Source: Blautia sp.
Lineage (GTDB): Bacteria > Bacillota > Clostridia > Lachnospirales > Lachnospiraceae
Length of the DNA: 64,000 bases
Assembly (NCBI GenBank): GCA_017463155.1
Contig: JAFTPT010000020.1
Location: 107,448 to 171,447, forward strand
Direction: 5' to 3'
In this document: positions 48,964 through 58,288 of the stretch, one piece after another
How positions within the stretch are numbered: the first letter of the stretch is position 1
How the letters are laid out: every line of letters starts with the position of its first letter
Program-made: the position numbers and the translations under genes
Notes under the pieces: model-generated
Told to the model about the DNA's origin: nothing
The model's input: the letters and a program-made list of their open reading frames with translations, nothing else
Databases searched by the model: none

Positions 48964-49977
48964 CTACTCCTCCGCTTCCACGTCCGGAAGGTCATAGCCG
49001 AGATGGCGGAATGCCTTCGGCGTAGCCATCCTTCCCCGCGGCGTCCGGTTTAAAAACCCGTTCTGCAGAAGATAAGGCTCATACACGTCCTCCAGAGTAC
49101 CCGCATCCTCACCGATGGCCGCCGCCAGCGTCTCCACACCGGCCGGTCCGCCCTGGAAATTGAGGATCAACGTGCTCAGGATCCGCCGGTCCATCTTGTC
49201 AAGACCGTAGTGGTCCACCTCCAGAAGGTCCAGCGCAAACTTCGCCACCTCGTCGGTGATCCGCCCGTCATACTTGACCTGGGCAAAATCCCTGACTCTC
49301 TTAAGCAGGCGGTTGGCAAGCCTTGGCGTCCCGCGGGAACGCCTGGCGATCTCCGCCGCCCCCTTCTGGTCGATCTCAACCTCCAGCACGTCCGCGGATC
49401 GCAGCACGATGGTCAGAAGCTCCTTCTGGGTATAGAATTCCAGATGATGCATCACCCCGAAGCGGTCCCGGAGCGGTGCCGACAGAAGGCCGGCCCTGGT
49501 CGTCGCGCCCACCAGCGTAAACTTTGGAAGATCGAGGCGGATGGAACGGGCCGTGGCTCCTTTTCCGATCATGATATCGATGGCAAAGTCCTCCATGGCC
49601 GGATACAGGACCTCCTCCACCTGACGGTTCAGCCTGTGGATCTCGTCCACAAAAAGGATGTCGCCCTCCTGCAGGTTGTTGAGGATGGCCGCCATCTCGC
49701 CCGGCTTCTCGATCGCCGGGCCGCTGGTGACCTTCATGTTGACTCCCATCTCGTTGGCGATGATGCCTGACAGGGTGGTCTTCCCGAGGCCGGGCGGTCC
49801 GTAGAACAGCACATGGTCCAGCGCGTCATGCCGCTGTCTGGCTGCTTCTATGTAGACCTTGAGCGTCCTCTTGATCTTCTCCTGTCCGATATATTCGTCC
49901 AATGTCTGTGGACGGAGGCTTCCCTCCAGGGAATGATCCTCCTCCACGACATCGGTTGTGATGATCCTTTTCTCCAT
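48964..49977 (-). CDS. ruvB: Holliday junction branch-migration ATPase RuvB
   Basis: This 337-residue AAA+ motor has [12 protein letters not shown], Walker [13 protein letters not shown], Walker [11 protein letters not shown], the [14 protein letters not shown] sensor segment and a C-terminal winged helix ([13 protein letters not shown]). It drives branch migration with RuvA. It follows ruvA by 13 nt. Confidence 0.98.
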   Translation of the reverse strand: MEKRIITTDVVEEDHSLEGSLRPQTLDEYIGQEKIKRTLKVYIEAARQRHDALDHVLFYGPPGLGKTTLSGIIANEMGVNMKVTSGPAIEKPGEMAAILNNLQEGDILFVDEIHRLNRQVEEVLYPAMEDFAIDIMIGKGATARSIRLDLPKFTLVGATTRAGLLSAPLRDRFGVMHHLEFYTQKELLTIVLRSADVLEVEIDQKGAAEIARRSRGTPRLANRLLKRVRDFAQVKYDGRITDEVAKFALDLLEVDHYGLDKMDRRILSTLILNFQGGPAGVETLAAAIGEDAGTLEDVYEPYLLQNGFLNRTPRGRMATPKAFRHLGYDLPDVEAEE

Positions 49978-49990
49978 CTATGATCTCCTG

Positions 49991-50611
49991 TCAAAGATTC
50001 TTAAGTGCCGCCTTCAGAATGGATTCCACATCCACGGTCTCTTCCGCGGGCACCTTTTTCACCGCCTTCATAGCGTCCGTTCCGCTGTAGCCAAGAGCCA
50101 CCAGGGCTTCGACGGCCTCCGCGCGGTCTTTCTGCTCCCCGGTATCCGAAGGCATCTGTGCGGAAGTACTGCCTGCATCCCCGGCCATCCGGTTCTCGAT
50201 CACTTCCTGCAGGTCCAGCTTGTCCTTCAGCTCCAGGATCAGCTTCTGTGCAGTCTTTTTGCCGATCCCCGGGGCTTTGGAAATGGTCTTCACGTCGTCC
50301 GACAGGACCGCGAACCTGAGTTCATCGGCCGAAAGCCCCGAAAGAACGCCAAGGGCGCCTTTGGGTCCCACGCCGCTCACGCCCAGAAGGAGCCTGAACA
50401 TGTACAGGTCGTCCTTGGCAAAGAACCCGTACAGCTGCATGCCGTCCTCTTTGACGTGAAAATAGGTGTGGACCTTCAGCTCCTGCCCCATATGGATCTG
50501 CGCCAGCGCATTTCCGGTCATGAAGACCTCGAGCCCAAGGCCGGACGCGGTTTCGATCACTACCGTGCCTTCGGTCATATCCACGGCTGTTCCTTTGACA
50601 AATCTGATCAT
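49991..50611 (-). CDS. ruvA: Holliday junction DNA-binding protein RuvA
   Basis: This 206-residue protein has an OB-fold N-terminus (MIRFVKGTAVDMTEGTVVIE), the helix-hairpin-helix GVSGVGPKGALGVLSGL and APGIGKKTAQKLILEL motifs, and a C-terminal RuvB-binding UBA-like domain. It holds the four-way junction. It follows rnfB by only 21 nt with no terminator, so it may share the Rnf transcript. Confidence 0.97.
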   Translation of the reverse strand: MIRFVKGTAVDMTEGTVVIETASGLGLEVFMTGNALAQIHMGQELKVHTYFHVKEDGMQLYGFFAKDDLYMFRLLLGVSGVGPKGALGVLSGLSADELRFAVLSDDVKTISKAPGIGKKTAQKLILELKDKLDLQEVIENRMAGDAGSTSAQMPSDTGEQKDRAEAVEALVALGYSGTDAMKAVKKVPAEETVDVESILKAALKNL

Positions 50612-50632
50612 AAAAGCAACGACTCCTGTTAT

Positions 50633-51424
50633 TTACTGAATGATACCTCTCGGGCAGACTTCCTTGCAGGCACCGCAATGCGTACACTTTTCCGGGTCGA
50701 TATGCGCCAGGAAATCGGTGACCGTGATCGCGCCTGCCGGACAGTTTTTCTCGCACTTCTTACAGCCGATACAGCCGACGGTACAGTTTTCGGTCACGCC
50801 CTTGCCCTTGGCATGGGAGCTGCAGTGAACGACCGGTGTCTGGTCATAGGGGATCAGCTCGATCAGGTGGCGCGGACATTTGGCCACGCATTTGCCGCAG
50901 GCCTTGCAGGCGTCCTTGTCGACCACGGCCACACCGTTGTACATGTGGATCGCGTCAAAAGGACAGGCCTTCATGCAGCTGCCGAAACCGATACATCCGT
51001 AGCTGCAGCCCTTGGTGGCGCCGCCGGGCACAAAAGCCATCATCTCGCAGTCTTCCACGCCGGTGTACTCGAAGAGCTCTTTTGTACGCTCCTTTGTACC
51101 TGCGCAGCGCACGAAGGCGCGCATGCGGACGGTCTCCGTGACCTCCTGGCCCATGATCGCCGCAATGATCTTGCCCACGGGTTCGCCGCCGACCGGACAG
51201 CCGTTTACGGGCGCTTCGCCCTTGGCGATGGCCGCCGCCAGGCCGTCACAGCCCGGATAACCGCAGCCGCCGCAGTTGTTGCCCGGAAGAGCTTCACGGA
51301 CGGCTACTTCTTTTTCATCAACTTCTACTTCGAACTTTTTACCGGCCACGCCGAGGAAGATACCGATAAAAAGTCCCACTGCGGCGACCAGGACGGTCGC
51401 TGCGATGATCGCAGTCATATTCAT
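50633..51424 (-). CDS. rnfB: Rnf complex subunit RnfB
   Basis: This 263-residue iron-sulfur subunit has an N-terminal membrane anchor, the NNCGGCGYPGCDGLA cluster site and ferredoxin motifs CKACGKCVAKCP, CIGCKKCEKNCP and CTHCGACKEVCP. RnfB accepts electrons from reduced ferredoxin for the Na+/H+-translocating ferredoxin:NAD+ oxidoreductase. Confidence 0.97.
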   Translation of the reverse strand: MNMTAIIAATVLVAAVGLFIGIFLGVAGKKFEVEVDEKEVAVREALPGNNCGGCGYPGCDGLAAAIAKGEAPVNGCPVGGEPVGKIIAAIMGQEVTETVRMRAFVRCAGTKERTKELFEYTGVEDCEMMAFVPGGATKGCSYGCIGFGSCMKACPFDAIHMYNGVAVVDKDACKACGKCVAKCPRHLIELIPYDQTPVVHCSSHAKGKGVTENCTVGCIGCKKCEKNCPAGAITVTDFLAHIDPEKCTHCGACKEVCPRGIIQ

Positions 51425-51436
51425 GGTATCTCCTCC

Positions 51437-52012
51437 TTATTTGAGACCGGAAAACCCGAAGAACGCGATCGCCATGAGTCCCGCGGTCAGAAGCACGATC
51501 GGGAAGCCCTGGAACGCCTTCGGAATATCATTGTATTTGATCTTTTCACGGATGCCGGCCATAAGGATGATCGCGATGGTAAAACCGACAGCCGTCGCAA
51601 AGCCATTGACGGTTCCTTCAAGGATCCCGTAATTCTTCTGCACGTTGAGCAGTGCCACACCGAGGACCGCGCAGTTGGTGGTAATCAGGGGCAGGTAGAC
51701 GCCCAGCGCCTTGTACAGGGACGGGATCGACTTTTTGAGGAACATCTCCACGAACTGGACCAGTGCCGCGATGATCAGGATGAACACGATCGTCTGCAGG
51801 TAGGTCAGGTTCGTCGGGATCAGGATGAACTTGTAGATCACACTGGTCACAAAGGAGGACAGCGTGATGACAAAGATGACAGCACCGCCCATACCGGCCG
51901 CCGTATCGACGCTCTTGGAGACGCCGAGGAACGGACAGAGACCGAGGAACTGGCTCAGGACGACGTTATTGACAAGTGCAGAGGTCACAAGAATAAGTAC
52001 TAATTCTTTCAT
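51437..52012 (-). CDS. rnfA: Rnf complex subunit RnfA
   Basis: This 191-residue membrane protein has six spans and the family features NNVVLSQFLGLCPFLGVSK and TTNCAVLGVALLNVQ (Cys pair for the intramembrane 2Fe-2S site in RnfA/E). It is a paralogue of RnfE and overlaps the rnfE stop by 4 nt. Confidence 0.97.
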   Translation of the reverse strand: MKELVLILVTSALVNNVVLSQFLGLCPFLGVSKSVDTAAGMGGAVIFVITLSSFVTSVIYKFILIPTNLTYLQTIVFILIIAALVQFVEMFLKKSIPSLYKALGVYLPLITTNCAVLGVALLNVQKNYGILEGTVNGFATAVGFTIAIILMAGIREKIKYNDIPKAFQGFPIVLLTAGLMAIAFFGFSGLK

Positions 52013-52731
52013 TTGTCGTTCGCGCCTCCTTTCTGTTTACAGGCAATGTTTCCACAGGCCGCGCAGGAACCGCCGCAGTCCGGATTGCTGGGATCGATGC
52101 CCCTTCTGGCGGCACCGATACGGAGCTTGTTCTGGATCGCGGACAGGAACGCCAGCACAAAGAACGCGCCGGGCGCCAGCACGAAGATCGTGATGGGCTC
52201 ATAGCCGATCTTGCCGGAAGCCGCATCCGCCAGCGGAAGCACGGTAAATCCGAACAGCTTGCCGGATCCGATCAGTTCACGGACCATACCGATGATGGTG
52301 ATGCTCAGCGTAAAGCCGAGACCCATGCCGATACCGTCAAACAGTGATGCAACAGGCCCGTGCTTGGAAGCATACGCTTCGGCACGTCCCAGGATGATAC
52401 AGTTGACGACGATCAGCGGGATATAGATGCCGAGCGAGGCGTACAGGGCAGGAATAAAGCCCTGCAGCAGCAGCTGGACAACAGTCACGAAAGACGCGAC
52501 GACCACGATATAGGCGGGCATACGCACCCGGTCCGGAATAAAATTCCGAAGAAGAGAGATCATCAGGTTGGAGGCCGCCAGGATCACGGTCGTGGTCAGT
52601 CCCATTCCGATACCGTTGGAGGCGGATGTGGTGATGGCCAGCGTCGGACACATGCCCAGCATCAGCACGAAGGTCGGGTTTTCTTTGAGAATGCCGTTGA
52701 TCAGGCGTTCAGCAGGTGTATTCGGTTTCAT
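52009..52731 (-). CDS. rnfE: Rnf complex subunit RnfE
   Basis: This 240-residue paralogue of RnfA has NPTFVLMLGMCPTLAITTSA and IVVNCIILGRAEAYASK, with the paired Cys. The C-terminal tail is Cys-rich (NPDCGGSCAACGNIACKQ), which is longer than in many RnfE proteins and might bind metal. Two bases separate it from rnfG. Confidence 0.96.
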   Translation of the reverse strand: MKPNTPAERLINGILKENPTFVLMLGMCPTLAITTSASNGIGMGLTTTVILAASNLMISLLRNFIPDRVRMPAYIVVVASFVTVVQLLLQGFIPALYASLGIYIPLIVVNCIILGRAEAYASKHGPVASLFDGIGMGLGFTLSITIIGMVRELIGSGKLFGFTVLPLADAASGKIGYEPITIFVLAPGAFFVLAFLSAIQNKLRIGAARRGIDPSNPDCGGSCAACGNIACKQKGGANDK

Positions 52732-52733
52732 GC

Positions 52734-53345
52734 TTACTCTCCTCCTTTCTCGAGCTCATAACGATAGGCCTCGAGGCCCGCGTTCGTCCCGTTGGTCATG
52801 GCGTTGGATGTCACGGTCGCGCCGGAAAGAGCGTCGATCTCGTGAGGCTCGTCCGCGCCGTCCTTGACGTATTCGATCTTTTCGACATCCTTGCCCTTGA
52901 ACTGGTCTTTGAATTCATCCGTGTCAGCCCGCATGCCAAGGCCGGCCGTCTCGGAGATGGAAAGAATGGAGATGCCGTTCAGGACGCCTTCGTTGGTGAC
53001 GCCCATGGCGAACTGGATATCCCCGCCGTAGCCTTCCTGCGTGGTAACGTTGAGTGCGTAGCCGATCTGGTTGCCGGAGGCATCCAGGGCTTTCATGATC
53101 TCGTTGATGTTGGCAGCCGGATAACCCTGCTCATCCAGATAGGCTTCCAGCTCCAGATTCTCTTCCTCAAGGAGCGGCTCAAAGCTGTCCGCGTCCGCGT
53201 AGACGGCCTTGTAGGCTTCTTCCTTGGCCTTCTGCTCCTGGATCGCGATGGGCTCTTTGGTGATGCCCTGTACGACGCCGAGCGCCAGGCCGGCGACCAG
53301 TGTGATCACGGTGATCGCCAGGGTATCATGCAGGATCTTGTTCAT
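52734..53345 (-). CDS. rnfG: Rnf complex subunit RnfG
   Basis: This 203-residue subunit has an N-terminal membrane span and the covalent-FMN motif DALSGATVTSNAMTNG near the C-terminus (FMN on the Thr of SGATVT). It passes electrons outside the membrane in the Rnf complex. It overlaps rnfD by 4 nt. Confidence 0.96.
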   Translation of the reverse strand: MNKILHDTLAITVITLVAGLALGVVQGITKEPIAIQEQKAKEEAYKAVYADADSFEPLLEEENLELEAYLDEQGYPAANINEIMKALDASGNQIGYALNVTTQEGYGGDIQFAMGVTNEGVLNGISILSISETAGLGMRADTDEFKDQFKGKDVEKIEYVKDGADEPHEIDALSGATVTSNAMTNGTNAGLEAYRYELEKGGE

Positions 53346-54316
53346 GCTTTTTTGCCTCCTTTCCCGAAGGCGGTGGGAAGCGTAAACCGCTCGATCATGG
53401 GCACCAGCAGGTTGCCGATGATGATCGCGTAGGAAACGCCCTCCGCAGAAGAACCGATCAGACGGAAGATGCCCGTCAGGATCCCCAGGAACACGCCGAA
53501 GACGATCTGTCCGTTCGGCGTGATGGGGCTGGTCACATAGTCGGTCGCCATGAACCAGGCGCCGAGCATCAGGCCGCCGCCGAACAGCTGGCTGAATAAA
53601 AAGCCGCCGTCAAAGCCTTTTCCGGTCGCAAGCATGTAGATGATGGTAAAGACAGCAAAGCTGCCGATGTAGCACACCGGGATCCTCGGGGAGATCACCT
53701 TGAAGATCAGAAGGATCGCAGCGCCGATCAGAAGCGCCAGCGCGGAGGTCTCGCCGATGGTACCCTGCACGTTTCCGAGGAAAAGATTCAGGACCGGCAC
53801 CTCTCCGGTATAGCCGTGCGCTTTGAGAGCCGCCAGCGGGGTCGCGCCTGTCGTAGCGTCGATCACGCCCTTAAAGCCTTCGCCCACCGCAAAATTGGTC
53901 ATGCTGCCGGCAAAGGAGATCATCAGGAAGCACCTGGCTGCCAGCGCCGGATTCATGAAGTTCTGGCCAAGGCCGCCGAACAGCTGCTTGACCACGATGA
54001 TGGCGAACGCACTGCCCAGGATCGGCATCCAGAGCGGAATGCCGGAGGGCATATTGAGCGCGATCAGGAGGCCTGTCACGACGGCACTGAAGTCACGGAC
54101 CGTGTTGGGTTTCTTCATCAGTCTGTCATACAGCCACTCAAAGATCACGCAGGATACGACGGATACGAGCACCACAAGGAAAGCCCGCAGGCCGAAGTTC
54201 CAGATTCCGACGAGCGTAGCGGGCAGAAGCGCGATCGCAACCAGCTGCATCAGCCGCTCCGTCGTCATTTTATCCCTTACATGAGGGTTCGAAGATACCT
54301 GATATGTCTGTTCCAT
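53342..54316 (-). CDS. rnfD: Rnf complex subunit RnfD
   Basis: This 324-residue subunit has eight to nine spans and the FMN attachment motif DATTGATPLAAL (residues ~160-170). Others are GGLGQNFMNPALAAR and AWFMATDYVTSP. It is the main candidate for the ion channel together with RnfG. It overlaps rnfG. Confidence 0.97.
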   Translation of the reverse strand: MEQTYQVSSNPHVRDKMTTERLMQLVAIALLPATLVGIWNFGLRAFLVVLVSVVSCVIFEWLYDRLMKKPNTVRDFSAVVTGLLIALNMPSGIPLWMPILGSAFAIIVVKQLFGGLGQNFMNPALAARCFLMISFAGSMTNFAVGEGFKGVIDATTGATPLAALKAHGYTGEVPVLNLFLGNVQGTIGETSALALLIGAAILLIFKVISPRIPVCYIGSFAVFTIIYMLATGKGFDGGFLFSQLFGGGLMLGAWFMATDYVTSPITPNGQIVFGVFLGILTGIFRLIGSSAEGVSYAIIIGNLLVPMIERFTLPTAFGKGGKKA

Positions 54317-54334
54317 TTGTTCTCTCCTCCCTCC

Positions 54335-55651
54335 TTATTTCTTACGACGGCTGGCCAGGACCATCTTGCGCATCGATTTGATGCTCTGGGTCAGCGGGCG
54401 CTTGGCCGGACATACGTAGCTGCAGCAGCCGCATTCACAGCATTCCATACCGTCATACTTCTCGAACATGGCCTGGTCGCCGTGCTCGGCGAAGGTAGCC
54501 ACACGAGCGGGAAGGATGTGGGACGGACATGCGCCAACACACCGGCCGCAGTTGATGCAGGCCGTCGGGGTCGTCTGTGAGACCGGATCCTCCATGAAAG
54601 CCAGGAAGGACGACGTGGTCTTGACACAGGGTACATGTGTATTGTACATGGCGAAGCCCATCATGGGACCGCCGGCGATCAGTTTGGAGAAGCCTTCCTT
54701 CAGGCCTCCCTGGGACTCGATCAGTTCCTGCACGTCCGTGCCGGTAGGCGTCTCCACATTGTGCGGACGGGCCATGCCGTCGCCCGTGAGCGTGATCAGC
54801 TTGGTCATCAGGGGCCTGCCCTCCAGCACGGCCTCCTCGATGGCGATGACCGTGTCGACGTTGTCGACCACGCAGCCGACATCCGCGGGCAGCATGGTGG
54901 AATTGATCTCACGGCCGGTGACGGCCTTGATCAGGTTCCGCTCACCGCCCTGGGGGTACTTGGTCAGAAGCTCCTTGACCTCGATCCTCGGGAGATCCTT
55001 GACAAGCGCCTGCATCTTTGCGATACAATCGGGCTTGTTGTTTTCGATACAGATACAGCCGACCGCATTGTCAAAAAGCTTCAGGATCACCTGAAGACCC
55101 GCGACCAGCTTCTCGGGTTTTTCGAGCATTCGTTTATAGTCGGACGTCAGGTACGGTTCGCACTCCGCGCCGTTCAGCAGAACGTACTCGATCTTATCCG
55201 GCTCCTTCGGGGCCAGCTTGACATGCGTAGGAAATCCTGCGCCGCCCATGCCTACCACGCCGCCTGCCTGGATCCTTTCGAGGATCGTTTTCTTGTCGAG
55301 GCTCTCAAGGTCCGCTCCCTGGTACTCGACCTCGTTGTACTCACCGTCGTTCTCGATCACGATGGAGTTCACCATCGAACCGGTGGGCACCAGACGCATC
55401 TCGATTGCCTTTACCTTGCCCGAACATGAGGCATGGATCGGCGCGGATACAAATCCGCCGGCGTCTGCGATCTTCTGTCCCCGAAGCACCGTATCACCCT
55501 TGGCCACACAAGGTACTGCGGGCGCCCCGATATGCTGGGACAGAGGATAGACCATGTCTCCTGTGGGCATATATACCTCAACAGGAAGATCCTTGGTCAG
55601 TTCTTTTCCTTCGAAGGGGTGAAGCCCACCTTTAAAGGTCAAAAGAGCCAT
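54335..55651 (-). CDS. rnfC: Rnf complex subunit RnfC
   Basis: This 438-residue NAD-binding subunit has GGVVGMGGAGFPTHVKL (flavin/NAD loop), two 4Fe-4S motifs (CINCGRCVGACP, CECGCCSYVCP) and the N-terminal FKGGLHPFEGKELTKD. It is the first gene of rnfCDGEAB, which couples reduced ferredoxin oxidation to ion export in fermenting anaerobes. Confidence 0.97.
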   Translation of the reverse strand: MALLTFKGGLHPFEGKELTKDLPVEVYMPTGDMVYPLSQHIGAPAVPCVAKGDTVLRGQKIADAGGFVSAPIHASCSGKVKAIEMRLVPTGSMVNSIVIENDGEYNEVEYQGADLESLDKKTILERIQAGGVVGMGGAGFPTHVKLAPKEPDKIEYVLLNGAECEPYLTSDYKRMLEKPEKLVAGLQVILKLFDNAVGCICIENNKPDCIAKMQALVKDLPRIEVKELLTKYPQGGERNLIKAVTGREINSTMLPADVGCVVDNVDTVIAIEEAVLEGRPLMTKLITLTGDGMARPHNVETPTGTDVQELIESQGGLKEGFSKLIAGGPMMGFAMYNTHVPCVKTTSSFLAFMEDPVSQTTPTACINCGRCVGACPSHILPARVATFAEHGDQAMFEKYDGMECCECGCCSYVCPAKRPLTQSIKSMRKMVLASRRKK

Positions 55652-55704
55652 AACGCATTCCCTCCCTTACTATGATTGCACATGGATGCTAGTTTATCCT
55701 ATTT

Positions 55705-55710
55705 ATTATA
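55705..55710 (-). promoter_or_regulatory. -10 box of the rnf operon
   Basis: A perfect TATAAT on the minus strand about 55 nt before rnfC, in an A/T-rich gap. No good -35 hexamer is seen. Confidence 0.45.
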
Positions 55711-55896
55711 CAGCATCACGCTAAAAAAGAAAATTGTTTTTGTGTGGATTTATCTTACAGCTTTATGTCATTTTTTTAACAAATTCCATAATTTCGGAGA
55801 TTTGACACTTCTCCGAACTGCGTGCTATCATCGTCTTACGAACACGGAAGGTGTCTCCAACCCCGAATCCCAAGAACAGGCAGGTGGATCACGGTC

Positions 55897-57012
55897 ATGA
55901 CGATCAACGAAAAACAATTTACACAGGAAGAGCTTCCTTTTCTTTCATCAGCCGTATCGGTATGTGCGTATGCCGAATCCGGAGATACTGCCTCCGGGCT
56001 CGAAACACAGCTTATGCGTCCTGTTTTCTACGATATCGAAACGACGGGCCTCTCCGCCGCCCGCAGCCATGTATACCTGATCGGCGTTCTTTATTTTGAC
56101 GGTGTGCTGTGGCAGCTGAGGCAGTGGCTGGCCGGTAGCAAAGAGGAAGAGCCGGAGGTGCTTGGTGCCTTCTCTTCTCTCCTACATGAATTGTCCGTCC
56201 TTGCCATTACCGGGTCAGAGGCAGGCCGTTATGTCTGCATCGATTTTAACGGAACCACGTTTGACAGGCCCTTCCTGAAAAAGCGTTTCGCGGCCTGCTG
56301 TATGGCTGATCCATTGGAGGAATTACCTTTCCTGGATCTGTTCCGGCTATTCTCCCCGCTGAAAAAGCTCCTTTCCCTCTCCTCCTTCCGGCAGACCGAT
56401 CTGGAAGGCTGTATGATGCGTCTTCCACGTATGTACCCGGACGGCCGGGACTGCATCCGCGTGCTGCACTCCTACGAGAAGTCCCCGGCCGAAGGAAGCC
56501 TTCGCGTGCTTCTCGGCCATAATGAAGAGGATCTGTCGGGACTGCTCGCGGTGACCGCACTGTATCCGCTTCTCGAGCTCTGTAAAGGCCGGATCGGAGA
56601 AAAGCACGATAATAGCGTTTCCACCTGCTGGAAGCTTACAGATGCCAAGTCTGACGGGATATCCGTCGGGTTTACACTTACGTGCAGTCGGAATATCCCC
56701 GCCGCCATCCGGCTTGACGGCGACGAATGGTCCCTTCACAGTCTTACGGAGCCTTCGGTCCTCGTGTTTACGGTCCGTCTTGAAAGCGGACAGCTCCGGC
56801 AGTTTTATCCGAACTACAAGGAGTACGATTATCTTCCGGACGAAGACACTGCCGTTCCAAAGGCCATCAGTCGTTTTCTGGACAGGAGCCTCAAAAAGCC
56901 GTCAACCAGGGATACCTGCTATACCTGGTTCCCCTGCACGGAAGAATTCTTAGAACAGCCTCAGGAGCAGCTCACGTATCTTCGAAATGCGTTTCTGTAC
57001 TACCTTTCCTGA
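55897..57012 (+). CDS. YprB-like DEDD-type 3'-5' exonuclease
   Basis: This 371-residue protein starts at the ATG at 55897 (AGGTGG, 9 nt). The RNase-H-like exonuclease motifs are present: Exo I FYDIETTGLS, Exo II DFNGTTFDRPFL and Exo III GHNEEDLSGLL. Family name YprB-like is by pattern. It likely degrades or edits nucleic acid ends. The C-terminal 120 residues are of unknown type. It lies alone on the plus strand. Confidence 0.8.
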   Translation: MTINEKQFTQEELPFLSSAVSVCAYAESGDTASGLETQLMRPVFYDIETTGLSAARSHVYLIGVLYFDGVLWQLRQWLAGSKEEEPEVLGAFSSLLHELSVLAITGSEAGRYVCIDFNGTTFDRPFLKKRFAACCMADPLEELPFLDLFRLFSPLKKLLSLSSFRQTDLEGCMMRLPRMYPDGRDCIRVLHSYEKSPAEGSLRVLLGHNEEDLSGLLAVTALYPLLELCKGRIGEKHDNSVSTCWKLTDAKSDGISVGFTLTCSRNIPAAIRLDGDEWSLHSLTEPSVLVFTVRLESGQLRQFYPNYKEYDYLPDEDTAVPKAISRFLDRSLKKPSTRDTCYTWFPCTEEFLEQPQEQLTYLRNAFLYYLS

Positions 57013-57063
57013 TCAGAAGGCGCCTCCTTCCCTTCGCGCTTTTCACACGGCTTGTACAGCTCT

Positions 57064-57633
57064 TCAGAACCTGAACAGGATCCCTACGGCCGCAGAAATG
57101 GCGATAAAGACCACAGGACTCCATTTCAGCTTCCGCTGGGCGGCAAAGATCGCAGCGCCCAGGATGATTGCTTTCCAGATGAAAAGATCGCCAATGCTTC
57201 CGGATTCCTGCCATGCCGGAATATTGACCAGCGCGATTCTCGCGACATTCACGCCGGCCGCCGTGATCATGGCGATCGACGCAGGACGAAGCCCGTAGAA
57301 GGCTCCTTCCACATAGGGATTGTCACGGAACTTTTTTAAAAACCGCGCGATGATCAATGTGATGATCACCGAAGGCGCCGCCAGGGCCAGGGAGGCCAGG
57401 ATGCCTCCGGCGAGCCCTCCTGTCGTATAGCCGGCGTAGGTGGACATATTGATCCCGATCGGGCCGGGCGTAGATTCCGAGACCGCGATCATATTGGCAA
57501 TATCCGCGTGGGAAAACCAGCCTGTCTTGTCGGACATCTCATACAGGAACGGCAAGGTTGCCAGCCCTCCGCCGACGGAGAAAAGTCCCGTCTTAAAGAA
57601 CTCGAACATCAGCTGCAGGATCGTCGTGATCAT
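57064..57633 (-). CDS. Chromate transporter, second half-protein
   Basis: This 189-residue half-size ChrA-type protein has FKTGLFSVGGGLATLPFLYEM and ESTPGPIGINMSTYAGY, the duplicated ChrA motif, and about five or six spans. Short ChrA proteins work as pairs with antiparallel topology; the partner is the next gene upstream (4-nt overlap). Anion specificity (chromate or sulfate) is not proven. Confidence 0.92.
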   Translation of the reverse strand: MITTILQLMFEFFKTGLFSVGGGLATLPFLYEMSDKTGWFSHADIANMIAVSESTPGPIGINMSTYAGYTTGGLAGGILASLALAAPSVIITLIIARFLKKFRDNPYVEGAFYGLRPASIAMITAAGVNVARIALVNIPAWQESGSIGDLFIWKAIILGAAIFAAQRKLKWSPVVFIAISAAVGILFRF

Positions 57634-58208
57634 GACGGCTCACCTCCATCCGGCTTTCTCCGGCTGCGGACCGTCGAAGCGATGACCCCGATGATCCCGG
57701 CGCTGATGACCAGCACCGCGGCCGGGATCGCGACCGGCAGCTTCTTTGAAAAGACATTCAGGATAAAGACCGCCAGGTACAATCCGAGCGTAAAAGTATC
57801 GACAACAGACTTTTTCCACAGCCGCAGCACGGCCTGGATGATCAGGACGCAGACACAGACCCGGATTCCGGCAAAGGCATGCTGGATCACCTCAATCTCG
57901 GCGAAATTGGTCAGAAACGCGGCAATGATCAGAATGAGTGTGACCGGCCCCGTCAGAAACCCCGTCGTTGCCGCCAGTGCTCCCCGTACACCGTCGCGCT
58001 TTTCGCCGATAAACGTTGATACGTTCATTGCGATCACGCCGGGCGTGCACTGTCCGATCGAAAAATAATCCCGCAGCTCATCCATCGTTGTCCAATGTCT
58101 TTTGTCGACCAGCTCCCGTTCCAGGATCGGCAGCATGGCGTAACCGCCGCCAAAGGTGATCAGCCCGATCCTGAAAAACGTCCAGTATAATTCAAAAAAG
58201 CCACTCAT
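57630..58208 (-). CDS. Chromate transporter, first half-protein
   Basis: This 192-residue half-size ChrA-type protein has FFRIGLITFGGGYAMLPILERE and QCTPGVIAMNVSTFIG. It starts at 58208 and forms a two-gene unit with the 57064-57633 product. A terminator of the rpsA operon lies just upstream at 58230-58268. Confidence 0.92.
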   Translation of the reverse strand: MSGFFELYWTFFRIGLITFGGGYAMLPILERELVDKRHWTTMDELRDYFSIGQCTPGVIAMNVSTFIGEKRDGVRGALAATTGFLTGPVTLILIIAAFLTNFAEIEVIQHAFAGIRVCVCVLIIQAVLRLWKKSVVDTFTLGLYLAVFILNVFSKKLPVAIPAAVLVISAGIIGVIASTVRSRRKPDGGEPS

Positions 58209-58229
58209 ATCCTTACAATCCCTTTCGCG

Positions 58230-58268
58230 AAAAAAAGGCTGTGAAAATGGTATACCATTTTCACAGCC
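58230..58268 (-). terminator. Terminator of the rpsA transcript (32-bp perfect palindrome)
   Basis: 58237-58268 is a perfect 32-base palindrome (GGCTGTGAAAATGGTA and its complement, no loop bases). On the minus strand it is followed by U7. Confidence 0.9.
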
Positions 58269-58288
58269 TCCTCTTCATTCATTCCAAA

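Noticed and set aside
49958-52003. 681-codon plus-strand open frame opposite ruvA, rnfB and rnfA
   Set aside because: It spans three recognised genes antisense; long open antisense frames are expected from G/C-rich codon usage.
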